Part shown: positions 43,991 through 53,335 of the stretch, piece by piece
How the letters are laid out: each line of letters opens with the position of its first letter
Position numbering within the stretch: position 1 is the stretch's first letter
NCBI RefSeq assembly: GCF_004959775.1
Contig: NZ_SJZG01000001.1
Location: 434,001-498,000, forward strand
Reading direction: 5' to 3'
Length of the DNA stretch: 64,000 bases
From: Agromyces sp. H66
GTDB lineage: Bacteria > Actinomycetota > Actinomycetes > Actinomycetales > Microbacteriaceae
The notes under the pieces: generated by a model
The model's input: the letters and a program-made list of their open reading frames with translations, nothing else
Told to the model about the DNA's origin: nothing
The model's database searches: none
Made by a program: the position numbers and the translations under genes

Positions 43991-44218
43991 ATGCCGGCCT
44001 GGGAGTACATCACCACCCCGCTGCTCATCCACAACACCGCCGCCATTCTCAACAACTGGGGCTCGGAGGGCTGGGAGCTCGTGCAGGTCGTGCAGGGCCC
44101 CGAGGGCGGCCTCGTCGCGTACCTGAAGCGGCCGAAGGACGGCGAGTCGTCGGCCGCGGCATCCGCGGGCGCTGCGGCGGCGGCACAGGCCGCCAAGCAG
44201 TTCGAGGGGGAGCAGTGA
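43991..44218 (+). CDS. DUF4177-like small protein
   Basis: 75 residues. AWEYITTPLLIHNTAAILNNWGSEGWELVQVV is the DUF4177 pattern (strand, helix, N-x-x-G-x-x-G-W-E-L), followed by an Ala-rich tail. In actinobacteria this small protein regularly precedes a RidA gene, as here; its function is unknown. GAGG precedes the ATG, and GATAAT at 43923-43928 is a possible -10 box. The TGA shares a base with the ridA ATG. Confidence 0.83.
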   Translation: MPAWEYITTPLLIHNTAAILNNWGSEGWELVQVVQGPEGGLVAYLKRPKDGESSAAASAGAAAAAQAAKQFEGEQ

Positions 44219-44688
44219 TGCCCGCCTACGAAGATCGCCTCGCCGAGCTCGGCATCGAGCTTCCGGAGGTCGCGCCGCCGGTGGCCGCCTATGTGCCGGC
44301 CGTCGTGACCGGCTCGTACGTGTACACGTCGGGCCAGCTCCCGTTCGTGGCGGGCTCGCTGCCCGACACCGGCAAGGTCGGCGACGGACCCGGGCTCGTG
44401 CCCGCCGACGACGCGAAGGGCCACGCCCGCACGTGCGTGCTCAACGCCCTCGCCGCCGTTCGCGCCGAACTCGGATCGCTCGATCGCGTGACGCGCATCG
44501 TGAAGGTCGTGGGCTTCGTGGCATCCGACCCGTCGTTCACCGGCCAGCCGGGCGTCGTGAACGGCGCCTCCGAACTGCTCGGCGAGATCTTCGGCGAGGC
44601 CGGGCGGCACGCGCGCTCGGCGGTCGGCGTCGCGGTGCTGCCGCTCGACGCGCCCGTCGAGGTCGAGCTCGTCGTCGAGTTCGCGTAG
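44218..44688 (+). CDS. RidA family protein
   Basis: 156 residues of the YjgF/YER057c/UK114 fold: VVTGSYVYTSGQLPFVAG, ADDAKGHARTCVLNALAAVRAELGSLD, RIVKVVGFVASDPSFTGQP, and HARSAVGVAVLPLDAPVEVELVVEF. The Arg in HARSAVG is the residue that in RidA holds the 2-imino acid carboxylate. RidA deaminates reactive enamines and imines made by PLP enzymes. This variant is longer than the classic 130-residue RidA, as in the actinobacterial group paired with DUF4177. Confidence 0.9.
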   Translation: MPAYEDRLAELGIELPEVAPPVAAYVPAVVTGSYVYTSGQLPFVAGSLPDTGKVGDGPGLVPADDAKGHARTCVLNALAAVRAELGSLDRVTRIVKVVGFVASDPSFTGQPGVVNGASELLGEIFGEAGRHARSAVGVAVLPLDAPVEVELVVEFA

Positions 44689-44696
44689 CCGCGCCG

Positions 44697-44749
44697 CGAA
44701 CGACGGATGCCGCGGCGGGAAGACTCCCGGCCGCGGCATCCGTCGTTCG
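44697..44749. terminator. long bidirectional hairpin between ridA and acs
   Basis: CGAACGACGGATGCCGCGG (44697-44715) pairs perfectly with 44731-44749, and inside it CGGGA/TCCCG adds five more pairs around an AGAC loop. It lies 8 bp from the stop codons of both convergent genes. The arms contain the octamer common to the window. Confidence 0.85.
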
Positions 44750-44757
44750 ACAGCGCG

Positions 44758-46713
<1,956 letters not shown>

Positions 46714-46936
46714 GATTGTCCGGTCGCTCCTTCGCGATTGAATCATCGGTTGGGTCGCCTGCCCCACCCAGCACCATACCTCGGCGCCGGGACCTGCTCG
46801 TAACCGTCGGGTCACGCTCCGTCGCATTCGATTTCGGGAGCCACGCCGGGTGCCGCTGGTGACCCGTCGCGGGACGCGCTACTGTGCCTTTGCGCAGAGA
46901 AATCTGTGTGTCGGCACAAATGAGGACAAAAAGTGC

Positions 46937-46964
46937 TTGCGCATTGTTCCTCAGGCAATACACT
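46937..46964 (+). promoter_or_regulatory. promoter of the 6C RNA
   Basis: TTGCGC (46937-46942), a 16-bp spacer and TACACT (46959-46964). This stretch is clearly richer in A and T than its surroundings. The remaining part of the acs-tadA gap (46714-46930) shows no gene that I can support. Confidence 0.6.
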
Positions 46965-46970
46965 GAGTAC

Positions 46971-47075
46971 CGCCCGAACACTCGTTTCGAGGCCTGCAGC
47001 GCTCGTGATTCCCCCCAATCCTTGCGCTGCCGAGGCGGCACCTGTTCCCCCCAATGGGTGCCGCCCCCTTTCGTT
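46971..47075 (+). ncRNA. 6C small RNA
   Basis: Two stem-loops, each with CCCCCC in its loop, define the actinobacterial 6C RNA. Stem 1: GCAGCGC (46996-47002) with GCGCTGC (47024-47030), and inside it GATT-CCCCCC-AATC. Stem 2: GGCGGCACC (47034-47042) with GGTGCCGCC (47057-47065), loop TGTTCCCCCCAAT, followed by CCCCTTTCG, so it doubles as terminator. The 11-mer TTCCCCCCAAT is shared by both loops (47009-47019, 47045-47055). The transcript would be about 100 nt; ends are estimated from promoter and terminator. In M. tuberculosis the 6C RNA (B11) is likewise near tad genes. It is thought to act on mRNAs through its C-rich loops. Confidence 0.9.
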
Positions 47076-47188
47076 AACAGGCACCGCCACGGCGGAGCCC
47101 GCGGGTCGAGTCCTCCTCCACAACGGGGTGGGGGAGGCTCATTCCCCACCTTCACGCGAACGGATGCCGCGGCCGCGTGCCTGCGGCC

Positions 47189-47194
47189 TACCGT
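47189..47194 (+). promoter_or_regulatory. leaderless -10 box (TACCGT) of the tad operon
   Basis: TACCGT, 6 nt, ATG of tadA at 47201, with no ribosome binding site between. Confidence 0.5.
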
Positions 47195-47200
47195 CGCAGC

Positions 47201-48289
47201 ATGACCATCCCCTTCGTCGCCACCCCGTCGTGGGAACGCGAGCCGCGCCGAGTCGCCGCCACGCCCGGCCCGGCCGCGGCCGACGCGGCTGAACGCCTCG
47301 TACCCGAGATCGACGAGGCCGCCGGCCTCGGGGCGGCGTCGAGGTCGGTTCCCGCCCCCACGGCCGACGACGCACTCGCGGTGCTCGGACCGCTCGCGCC
47401 GTTCGCGGCATCCGGACCGGTCACCGACCTCTTCGTGAACGGGCCGGGCGGCCTGTGGATCGATCGCGGCGCGGGTCCCGAGCCCGAGCCGTCGTGGACG
47501 GCCGACGAGGCCGAGGTGCGTGCGCTCGCCGTGAGGCTCATCGCGAGAGGTGGTCGCCACATCGACGAGGCGACGCCGGCGGTCGACGTGCGGCTCGGTC
47601 GGGGCATCCGCGTGCACGCCGTGCTCCCGCCGGTCTCGACCCGAGGCACGCTGCTGTCGGTTCGCGTGCCGCGTGCCTCGGGTTTCCCACTCGCGGCGCT
47701 CGCCCGCGCGGGCATGGTGGACGCGGCGCAGGAGGCGATGCTCCGAGAGGCGGTCACGGCGCGGAAGAACCTGCTCGTGACCGGCGCGGGCGGCGCCGGC
47801 AAGACGACGTTCCTCGCGGCGCTCCTCGGCGAGGCATCCGAGCGCGAACGCATCGTGCTCATCGAGGACGTCGCCGAGCTCACCGTCGACCATCCGCACG
47901 TGGTCTCGCTCGAGGCGCGGCAGGCGAACCTCGAGGGCGCGGGCCGGCTCGGGCTCGACGCGCTGCTCCGCGAGGCGCTGCGCATGCGGCCCGACCGGCT
48001 CGTCGTGGGGGAGTGCCGCGGGGCGGAGCTGCGCGAGCTCCTCGCCGCCCTGAACACCGGCCACGACGGCGGCGCCGGCACGCTGCACGCGAACTCCCTC
48101 GACGACGTGCCGGCCAGGCTCGAGGCGCTCGGCTCGACGGCGGGCCTGTCGCCCGACGCCGTGGCGCGGCAGACGGTGAGCGCGTTCGACCTCGTGCTGC
48201 ACGTCGAACGCGTCGACGGGCGGCGACGGCTCGCGCAGGTCGGCCGGTTCCGGCTGCAGGGCGACCGGCTGGCGGTGGAGGCCGCGTGA
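47201..48289 (+). CDS. tadA: TadA-family pilus/secretion ATPase
   Basis: 362 residues of the CpaF/TadA type II/IV secretion ATPase family. FAASGPVTDLFVNGPGGLWIDRG is the typical N-terminal part, Walker A is TGAGGAGKTTF (about 194-204), Walker B-like VLIEDVAELTV, and the His box ALNTGHDGGAGTLHAN. It powers assembly of Flp-type pili at the cytoplasmic membrane. It is the first gene of a five-gene run with overlaps. The CpaE/Ssd-like gene that often precedes tadA in actinobacteria is missing; the 6C RNA lies there instead. Confidence 0.92.
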   Translation: MTIPFVATPSWEREPRRVAATPGPAAADAAERLVPEIDEAAGLGAASRSVPAPTADDALAVLGPLAPFAASGPVTDLFVNGPGGLWIDRGAGPEPEPSWTADEAEVRALAVRLIARGGRHIDEATPAVDVRLGRGIRVHAVLPPVSTRGTLLSVRVPRASGFPLAALARAGMVDAAQEAMLREAVTARKNLLVTGAGGAGKTTFLAALLGEASERERIVLIEDVAELTVDHPHVVSLEARQANLEGAGRLGLDALLREALRMRPDRLVVGECRGAELRELLAALNTGHDGGAGTLHANSLDDVPARLEALGSTAGLSPDAVARQTVSAFDLVLHVERVDGRRRLAQVGRFRLQGDRLAVEAA

Positions 48290-49332
48290 CCGGGCGGATG
48301 TCGCAGCCGCTCGCCCGGCTCATGGCGCGCGTCGGCGCGCTCCGCGATCGTCCCGATCCAGCCGGCGACATCGATGCCGTCGCGGCCGTCACCGAGCGAC
48401 TCGCCGTGCTGCTCTCGGCGGGCGTGCCCGCGCCGACCGCGTGGGGGCACGTCGGCGACGAGCCCGAGACGGCGCTCCGCGGCGAGGCCGCCCGCGGCAT
48501 CGGGCGTCCGGAGGGTGCTGGCGCCCGCACCCGGCGAGCGGTGCTCGGGGCGGCAGCACGGGCGGCGGCCGACGGCGGGTCCGTCTCCGGGGCGATCGCC
48601 GGCTCCGTGGCCGACGACCCCGCGTCCGCGGGTGCATGGTCGGTGCTCGCCGCGGCCTGGGCGGTCGCGGCGGAATCGGGCGCCCCGCTCGCCACGAGTC
48701 TCCGCGACCTCGCGGCATCGCTGCGCGACGAGGCGCAACTGCGTCGCGAGGTGCGCACGGCGCTCGCCGGTCCCGTCGCCAGCGCGCGCCTAGTGCTGGC
48801 CCTGCCGCTCATCGCGGTCGCGTTCGGCGCGCTGCTCGGCTTCGACACCGTCGCGATCCTGTTCGGCAACCCCGTCGGCCTGGCATGCGTCGTGCTCGGC
48901 GGGCTCCTCCTCTGGGCGGGGCGACGTTGGAGCGCCCGACTCGCGTCCCGCGCCTCGGCATCGCGCGCCGACGCGGGACTCGAGCTCGAGCTGCTCGCCA
49001 TCGCGATGTCGGGCGGCGCCTCGATCGAACGCGCACGCGGCATCGTGGGCGACGCGCTGTCGTCGAACGGCATCGCGACGCACGATCGCGGGGCGTCGGA
49101 TGCCGTGATCGCGCTGGCCGCTCGCGCGGGTGCGCCGGTCTCCGACCTCCTCCGCGCCGAGGCGTTCCGGCTCCGCAGGGTCGCCCGTGCCGACGGCGCC
49201 GCGCGCGCCGCGGCGCTCGGCGTGCGGCTCATGCTGCCGCTCGGGGCCTGCGTGCTCCCCGCGTTCGTGCTCCTCGGCGTCGTGCCGCTCCTCGTCTCCG
49301 TCGTCTCGGCCACCCTCGGCGGTGGCTCGTGA
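48286..49332 (+). CDS. TadB-TadC fusion, Flp pilus inner-membrane platform protein
   Basis: 348 residues with two type II secretion F-like modules in one chain. The first (about 25-185) reads AVTERLAVLLSAGVPAPTAWGHV ... AAESGAPLATSLRDLAASLRDEAQLRREVRTALAGPVASARLVLALP and matches TadB. The second (about 225-345) reads ELELLAIAMSGGASIERARGIV ... ARAGAPVSDLLRAEAFRLRRVARADGAARAAALGVRLMLPLGACVLPAF and matches TadC. Two transmembrane helices separate them and one or two close the chain. It starts at a GTG overlapping the tadA stop by 4 nt. Actinobacteria usually have tadB and tadC as separate genes. Confidence 0.82.
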   Translation: MTGRMSQPLARLMARVGALRDRPDPAGDIDAVAAVTERLAVLLSAGVPAPTAWGHVGDEPETALRGEAARGIGRPEGAGARTRRAVLGAAARAAADGGSVSGAIAGSVADDPASAGAWSVLAAAWAVAAESGAPLATSLRDLAASLRDEAQLRREVRTALAGPVASARLVLALPLIAVAFGALLGFDTVAILFGNPVGLACVVLGGLLLWAGRRWSARLASRASASRADAGLELELLAIAMSGGASIERARGIVGDALSSNGIATHDRGASDAVIALAARAGAPVSDLLRAEAFRLRRVARADGAARAAALGVRLMLPLGACVLPAFVLLGVVPLLVSVVSATLGGGS

Positions 49333-49393
49333 CGCCAGCAGGCTCGTGCCGCCCACCCGCCGGGAGACCGGCAGAACAGGAAGGAACACCACC

Positions 49394-49651
49394 ATGCACC
49401 ACCAGACCGCGCCGCTCGAGCCCGAGCGCGCCGCACCGGCCGAGCGGGCGGATCCGCACTCGGCGACCCGCCGCGCGTTCCGCGCCGCCGTCCGACGCGT
49501 CGCCGGAGAGCGGGGCGCCGCGACCGCGGAGTACGCCGTCGCCACCATGGCGGCGGTCGGGTTCGCCGGGCTCCTCGTCGTCATCCTGCGGGGCGATGAG
49601 GTTCGCGGCATCCTCACCGACCTCGTGCGGAATGCGCTCACGGTCGGCTGA
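49394..49651 (+). CDS. DUF4244 Flp-pilin-like protein
   Basis: 85 residues. A basic leader with RVAGERGAATAEYAVATMAAVGFAGLLVVIL: G-x-x-T-A-E-Y followed by a hydrophobic helix is the prepilin pattern of Flp-type pilins, with processing expected after the Gly before AATAEY and the Glu at position +5. Only about 20 residues follow the helix. It is likely the major pilin subunit. AAGGA precedes the ATG. The prepilin peptidase is not in the window. Confidence 0.88.
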   Translation: MHHQTAPLEPERAAPAERADPHSATRRAFRAAVRRVAGERGAATAEYAVATMAAVGFAGLLVVILRGDEVRGILTDLVRNALTVG

Positions 49652-49976
49652 TCGGGATCGGGGCAGCGTGACGGCGGAGTTCGCCGTCGCGCTGCCCGCG
49701 ATCGCGCTCGTGCTCGCCGCGTGCCTCGCATCGGTCCAGCTGGTCGGGCAGCACGTGCGCCTCACGGATGCCGCGGCCGATGCGGCCCGGGCGCTCGGCC
49801 GCGGCGAGTCGGCGGCCGAGGCGGGCGCGATCGCCGACCGGGTCTCGGGCGGAGCGTCGCTCGTCGTGAGCGAGGATGGCGAGTTCGTGTGCGCCACGCT
49901 GCAGGCGCCGGGCCGGGGGCTTCTCGCCGCCGTGGTCCTGCGGGCCGAGTCGTGCGCCGTGTCGGGAGGTCGGTGA
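49632..49976 (+). CDS. TadE-like minor pilin
   Basis: 114 residues. RDRGSVTAEFAVALPAIALVLAACLASVQLV is the TadE-like N-terminus (G-S-V-T-A-E-F before a hydrophobic helix), followed by LTDAAADAARALGRGE and a short extracytoplasmic part with two cysteines (EFVCATLQ, AESCAVSG) that may pair. The chosen ATG lies 20 bp inside the pilin gene in another frame. Overlapping genes on both sides place it in the tad operon. Confidence 0.85.
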   Translation: MRSRSADRDRGSVTAEFAVALPAIALVLAACLASVQLVGQHVRLTDAAADAARALGRGESAAEAGAIADRVSGGASLVVSEDGEFVCATLQAPGRGLLAAVVLRAESCAVSGGR

Positions 49977-50350
49977 TGGGCTGGTGGGCGTTGGTGCGTT
50001 GGCGCTGCGCCGCCGCCCGCGACCGGGGCGCGGCATCCGTCCTGGCGGTCGGCATCGTCGGCGCGGTGGTGGCGCTCACCGCGATGGTGGTCCCGGTCGC
50101 GTCCGCATTCGTGGCGTCGCAGCGTGCGGCGAACGCAGCCGACGCCGCCGCGCTCGCCGCCGCCGACGCCGTCTCGGGCGCGGTGGCGGGCATCCCGTGC
50201 GAGTTGGCGGCCGAAGCGGCGGCGCGCAACGGGGCGACGCTGACGACGTGCCGGATCGAAGGCGCCGTGGCCACCGTCGGCGCCGCGCTCGACTCACTGG
50301 GAACGACCCTCACCGCCTCCGCGCGGGCCGGGCCGCCCGGCTCGCACTGA
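49976..50350 (+). CDS. TadG-like (Rv3654c-type) pilus-associated protein
   Basis: 124 residues. RDRGAASVLAVGIVGAVVALTAMVVPVASAFVASQRAANAADAAALAAADA is the TadG/helicase-annotated 'Rv3654c-like' N-terminus: a positive stretch, a long hydrophobic helix and the R-A-x-x-A-A-D-A-A-A-L motif. Two cysteines (IPCELA, TTCRIE) may form a disulfide outside. The ATG overlaps the TadE stop by one base. It ends the operon. Confidence 0.83.
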   Translation: MGWWALVRWRCAAARDRGAASVLAVGIVGAVVALTAMVVPVASAFVASQRAANAADAAALAAADAVSGAVAGIPCELAAEAAARNGATLTTCRIEGAVATVGAALDSLGTTLTASARAGPPGSH

Positions 50351-50476
50351 CGACCCGACGGAGGTCGCGCCACCTGAAGCCCGTGCAGGACAGCTTGTGC
50401 AGGGGAAGTGTCCCGATGCCTGTCCCGCACGCAGGAAGCAGCGATTTCTCCTGCAGGGGCCAAGGTGCTTCGGAGA

Positions 50477-50722
50477 TCATCCCGCGCGCGCGGCGAAGTA
50501 GTCGACGAGGCGCTGCACGGTGATCAGGTCGGCGTAGTCGTCCTCGGGAGTGCTGACGCCGGTCGACTGCGCGAGCACCTCGAGCAGCCGCAGGAAGTCG
50601 AGCGAGTCGAGTTCGAGGTCCTGGCGCAGCCGAGACGACGCGTCCAGTCCTTCGGTGTCGACGTCGGGCGCGACCTCGTTGATCGCGTCCAGCACTGCGG
50701 CGCGGGCATCCTGTTCGTTCAC
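50477..50722 (-). CDS. acyl carrier protein
   Basis: 81 residues. The four-helix ACP pattern is complete, and the phosphopantetheine attachment serine is Ser40 in DLELDSLDFLRLLE. The upstream gene encodes an E2-type acyltransferase and overlaps it by 4 nt, and before that comes a truncated acetate-CoA-ligase-like gene, so the ACP probably served a small acyl-activation or acyl-transfer pathway rather than fatty acid synthesis. The 126-bp gap between it and the tad operon shows only short imperfect repeats. Confidence 0.9.
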   Translation of the reverse strand: MNEQDARAAVLDAINEVAPDVDTEGLDASSRLRQDLELDSLDFLRLLEVLAQSTGVSTPEDDYADLITVQRLVDYFAARAG

Positions 50723-51441
50723 AGCTCCTCCGGTTTCTGCAGCAGCTCGTCGACGAGGGCGAGGAAGCGACCCCCGCGCAGGCCGTCACTGGCGCGGTGG
50801 TCGGCCGACAGCGTCGCGGTGACCGTCGGGCGTACGCCGATCATGCCGTTCACCGCGCGGGGCTGCTCCACCACGCGGCCGAAGCCCACGAGGGCGACCT
50901 GCGGCGGGTAGATGACGCCGAAGACCGTCTCCACGCCGAGGTCGCCGAGGTTCGTCACCGTGATGGTCGGATCGGCCATCTCGGCGCGCTGGAGCCGCCC
51001 GGCCCGGGCGCGGGCGACGAGATCGCGCAACCGCTCCATGAGCTCGTCGAGCGCGAGCGCATCGGCGTCGTGGATCGCCGGCGCGACGAGTCCGCCGCCG
51101 CGCAGCGCCACGGCGACCCCGAGGTGCACGGCCGGACTCGGCTGGAATGCGCCGTCGACGAAGAACCCGTTGACGTCGGGGACCTCCTTGGCGGCCTTCG
51201 CGGAGGCCGCGAGGAGCAGCGCTGCGGTCACCAGCCGTGTCGCGATCGGTCGGTCGGCGTTCGCGCGCTGCATCCAGTCCATCGCTGCACCGAGGTCGAT
51301 CGTGGTGCTCAGGTAGTAGTGCGGGACCTCGCGCTTCGAGCGAGCCATCAGGGCGCCCACGGCCCGGCGCAGGTTCGCGACGCGTTCGGCCGCCACGGCG
51401 GGCGTCGTCGTACGGCGTTCGGTCGGCGGTACCGCAGGCAC
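50719..51441 (-). CDS. E2-type (2-oxoacid dehydrogenase) acyltransferase catalytic domain without lipoyl domain
   Basis: 240 residues from a GTG at 51441. The domain has the chloramphenicol-acetyltransferase fold of E2 subunits: VANLRRAVGALMARSKREVPHYYLSTTIDL, VAVALRGGGLVAPAIHDAD, ITVTNLGDLGVETVFGVIYPPQVA and ATLSADHRASDGLRGGRFL, where the His-Arg-x-x-Asp-Gly stretch is the active site. No lipoyl domain is present. In the same frame, upstream of the GTG, the DNA still encodes a Pro/Glu/Ala-rich linker (PETPPEEPPREEAAPG), which suggests a lost N-terminal part. The gene may still work on acyl-ACP or acyl-CoA. Confidence 0.78.
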   Translation of the reverse strand: MPAVPPTERRTTTPAVAAERVANLRRAVGALMARSKREVPHYYLSTTIDLGAAMDWMQRANADRPIATRLVTAALLLAASAKAAKEVPDVNGFFVDGAFQPSPAVHLGVAVALRGGGLVAPAIHDADALALDELMERLRDLVARARAGRLQRAEMADPTITVTNLGDLGVETVFGVIYPPQVALVGFGRVVEQPRAVNGMIGVRPTVTATLSADHRASDGLRGGRFLALVDELLQKPEEL

Positions 51442-51526
51442 GGCCTCCGCCGCGGCTGCGGGGGCCGCCCCGGGCGCGGCCTCTTCGCGCGGGGGTTCTT
51501 CGGGCGGTGTTTCGGGCTGCGGGTTG

Positions 51527-52189
51527 CATCGCCGCGATCTCGCCGTACGGGGGCGCTTCGGCGATGAGGGCGCCGAGGTCGAGGGTGCCGCGTTCCGGTT
51601 CGCCGTCGGCGTCGACGAGGAGCACGTGGCGCAGGGCGGGGAGGTCGTCGCGCAGGGCTGCGACCTTCCTGCGGTAGAGCGCCCTGGTCGTGACCAGCAC
51701 GCTGCCCGAGCCGAGCTCGAGTCGCTGTCGCACCGGCTCCGGGCCGAACGCCGAGAACAGGGGACAGAACACGGCGCCGTGCTTCAGCGTGCCGAGCACC
51801 GCCGTGTAGAGCGCGGGCGACCGGCCGAGGAGCGAGAACACGCGCTCGCCGCGCTGCACGCCGAGCGTGCGCAGCAGGCTGGCGAACCGATCGGTCTCGT
51901 CGGCCAGGGCCGCATAGCTGAGCGAGCGGATGCTGCCGTCCGCACGCACGAACCGCAGGGCGTCACGTTCCGCGAGCGCGCCGGTCGCATGCCGGTCGAC
52001 CGCCTCGTGGGCGATGTTCACGCCCCCGGGCAGCCCGGTCAGCGCGCGTCGGGCGTCGTCCCAGCTGAAGGATGCGCGGGTCTCGTCGTAGTCGAGGAGG
52101 TTGGGCGTCACCGTCAGGGACGCGACGTCCTTGGCGATCGGGGGCCAGCGGGTGGACGCAGGCGTCGTTGCGGGCGTTGTTGCCTCCAT
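51527..52189 (-). pseudogene. truncated acetate-CoA-ligase-like (AMP-binding) gene fragment
   Basis: About 220 residues with clear similarity to the N-terminal domain of AcsA-type acetate-CoA ligases: TVTPNLLDYDETRASFSWDDARRAL, NIAHEAVDRHATG, RSLSYAALADETDRFASLLRTLGVQRGERVFSLLGRSPALYTAVLGTLKHGAVFCPLFSAFGPEPVRQRL. The similarity stops at EAPPYGEIAAMQP (about 51527), before any AMP-binding signature (no SGTTGxPKG, no C-terminal domain). The frame runs on without meaning through the E2 gene. It looks like a deletion or a +2 fusion between an acsA-like gene and an E2 gene. Confidence 0.68.
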
Positions 52190-52425
52190 GGCGCGAGGCT
52201 ACGCCGGCCGCAGGGGCGTGGCGCGGGCCCTTCGTCCCGTCGGATGCCCGCAGCATCCGGTTCGGGGCATCCGGCCCGCGGCATCTGAGGACTTCCGGCT
52301 GATCGAGGTCGTTCTCGCCCGGGACCTCCGCAGTCGCGGGGATCTCCTCAGAACCAAGGGCGAGGGGAGCTGCGGGCTGGATGCCTGGGCCGCCTGGGGC
52401 ATCCGGGGCATTCTGCTGCACGTCA

Positions 52426-52519
52426 TGTATACACACGCGTCCACTGGAAGATGAGAGAGGTGCGGGAAATTCAGGGACAATGGAGCGGACTTGCCGCTCG
52501 AAGTCGCGACGTGTATACA
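52426..52519. promoter_or_regulatory. two TGTATACA operators before the GntR gene
   Basis: TGTATACA at 52426-52433 and 52512-52519, each in a longer GTGTATACAT or ATGTATACAC context and in opposite orientation, 86 bp apart. FadR-type GntR proteins bind palindromes of this kind. They lie in the 364-bp divergent gap (52190-52553), which otherwise shows no gene. Confidence 0.65.
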
Positions 52520-52553
52520 TGAAGCCGAACGCCGAGGCGACGGGAGGGATACG

Positions 52554-53282
52554 ATGCGAGCTGGTGACCGCGCCTATCGCACGCTCCGCACCGAGATCCT
52601 CGACGGTGTGCTGGGGCCCGGCACCGTGCTGCAGGAGGTCGAGCAGTCCACTCGCCTCGGGGTGAGCCGAACCCCCGTGCGCGAGGCCCTGCGCCAACTC
52701 GCCGCCGACGGACTCGTCGACGCGTCCGGCCGGGGAGCCGTCGTCACCGCGGTGTCGCGCGACGACATCGTCTCGCTGTACGAGCTCCGCGAGGCGCTCG
52801 AGGCGAAGGCGGCGGCGCTCGCCGCACAGCGGGGTGAGGCGGTTCCGTTCCTCCTCATCCGTGATCGGCTGCTCGGAGCGCCGCGGCTCCTCGCACAGGG
52901 CGAGCCGGGGCTCGCCCCGTACTTCGCGATCGTCGACGACCTCGACGACGCGATCGAGGAGGCCGCCGCCAACCCCTTCCTCGCCACCGCGCTGCGCAGC
53001 GTGCAACTGCACTCCGCCCGCATCCGCCGCCTCTCGCGGCACAACCCCGAGCGGCTGCGTGCGGCCGCCGGCGAGCACCTGCTCATCGTCGAGGCGATCC
53101 TGGCGCGCGACGCCGAGCTCGCCTCCCACGCCACCCACGTGCACCTGCACATGAGCCTCACCAACGCCCTCGCCACGGCGCCCGCCGGCGCCGAACCCGC
53201 GGCGCCCTCGACGCCCGCGGCGCCCTCCACGCCCGCGGCGTCCGCGGCCCCAGACGTCCCGCGCGGGCCGCGCGTGGCCTGA
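52554..53282 (+). CDS. GntR/FCD-family regulator of the methylcitrate genes
   Basis: 242 residues. The N-terminal winged helix is [49 protein letters not shown]; the FCD effector domain follows, with [18 protein letters not shown] and [19 protein letters not shown] and its usual histidines. The C-terminus is a low-complexity tail encoded by an 18-bp tandem repeat (53196-53240). GGGAGG precedes the ATG. It is the first gene before prpD-prpB-prpC and has palindromes in front, so it probably controls itself and the propionate genes; the effector may be methylcitrate or a related acid. Confidence 0.87.
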   Translation: MRAGDRAYRTLRTEILDGVLGPGTVLQEVEQSTRLGVSRTPVREALRQLAADGLVDASGRGAVVTAVSRDDIVSLYELREALEAKAAALAAQRGEAVPFLLIRDRLLGAPRLLAQGEPGLAPYFAIVDDLDDAIEEAAANPFLATALRSVQLHSARIRRLSRHNPERLRAAAGEHLLIVEAILARDAELASHATHVHLHMSLTNALATAPAGAEPAAPSTPAAPSTPAASAAPDVPRGPRVA

Positions 53283-53335
53283 GGCATCCGACCCCACCGA
53301 CCGACACGACACCGACTCCACCGAAAGGCTCCACC

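Noticed and set aside
46884..47204. A plus-strand frame of 106 codons between acs and tadA (MPLRREICVSAQ...)
   Set aside because: It covers the 6C RNA and its promoter, has no ribosome binding site and no family; the RNA explains the sequence better.
50786..51526. Continuation of the ligase-like frame through the E2 gene
   Set aside because: After EIAAMQP the sequence is Arg-rich nonsense while another frame encodes the E2 domain, so the coding part of this frame ends near 51527.
53196..53240. 18-bp tandem repeat near the end of the GntR gene as a CRISPR-like or mobile repeat
   Set aside because: It is a short in-frame Ala/Pro/Thr-coding repeat, most simply replication slippage in a low-complexity tail.
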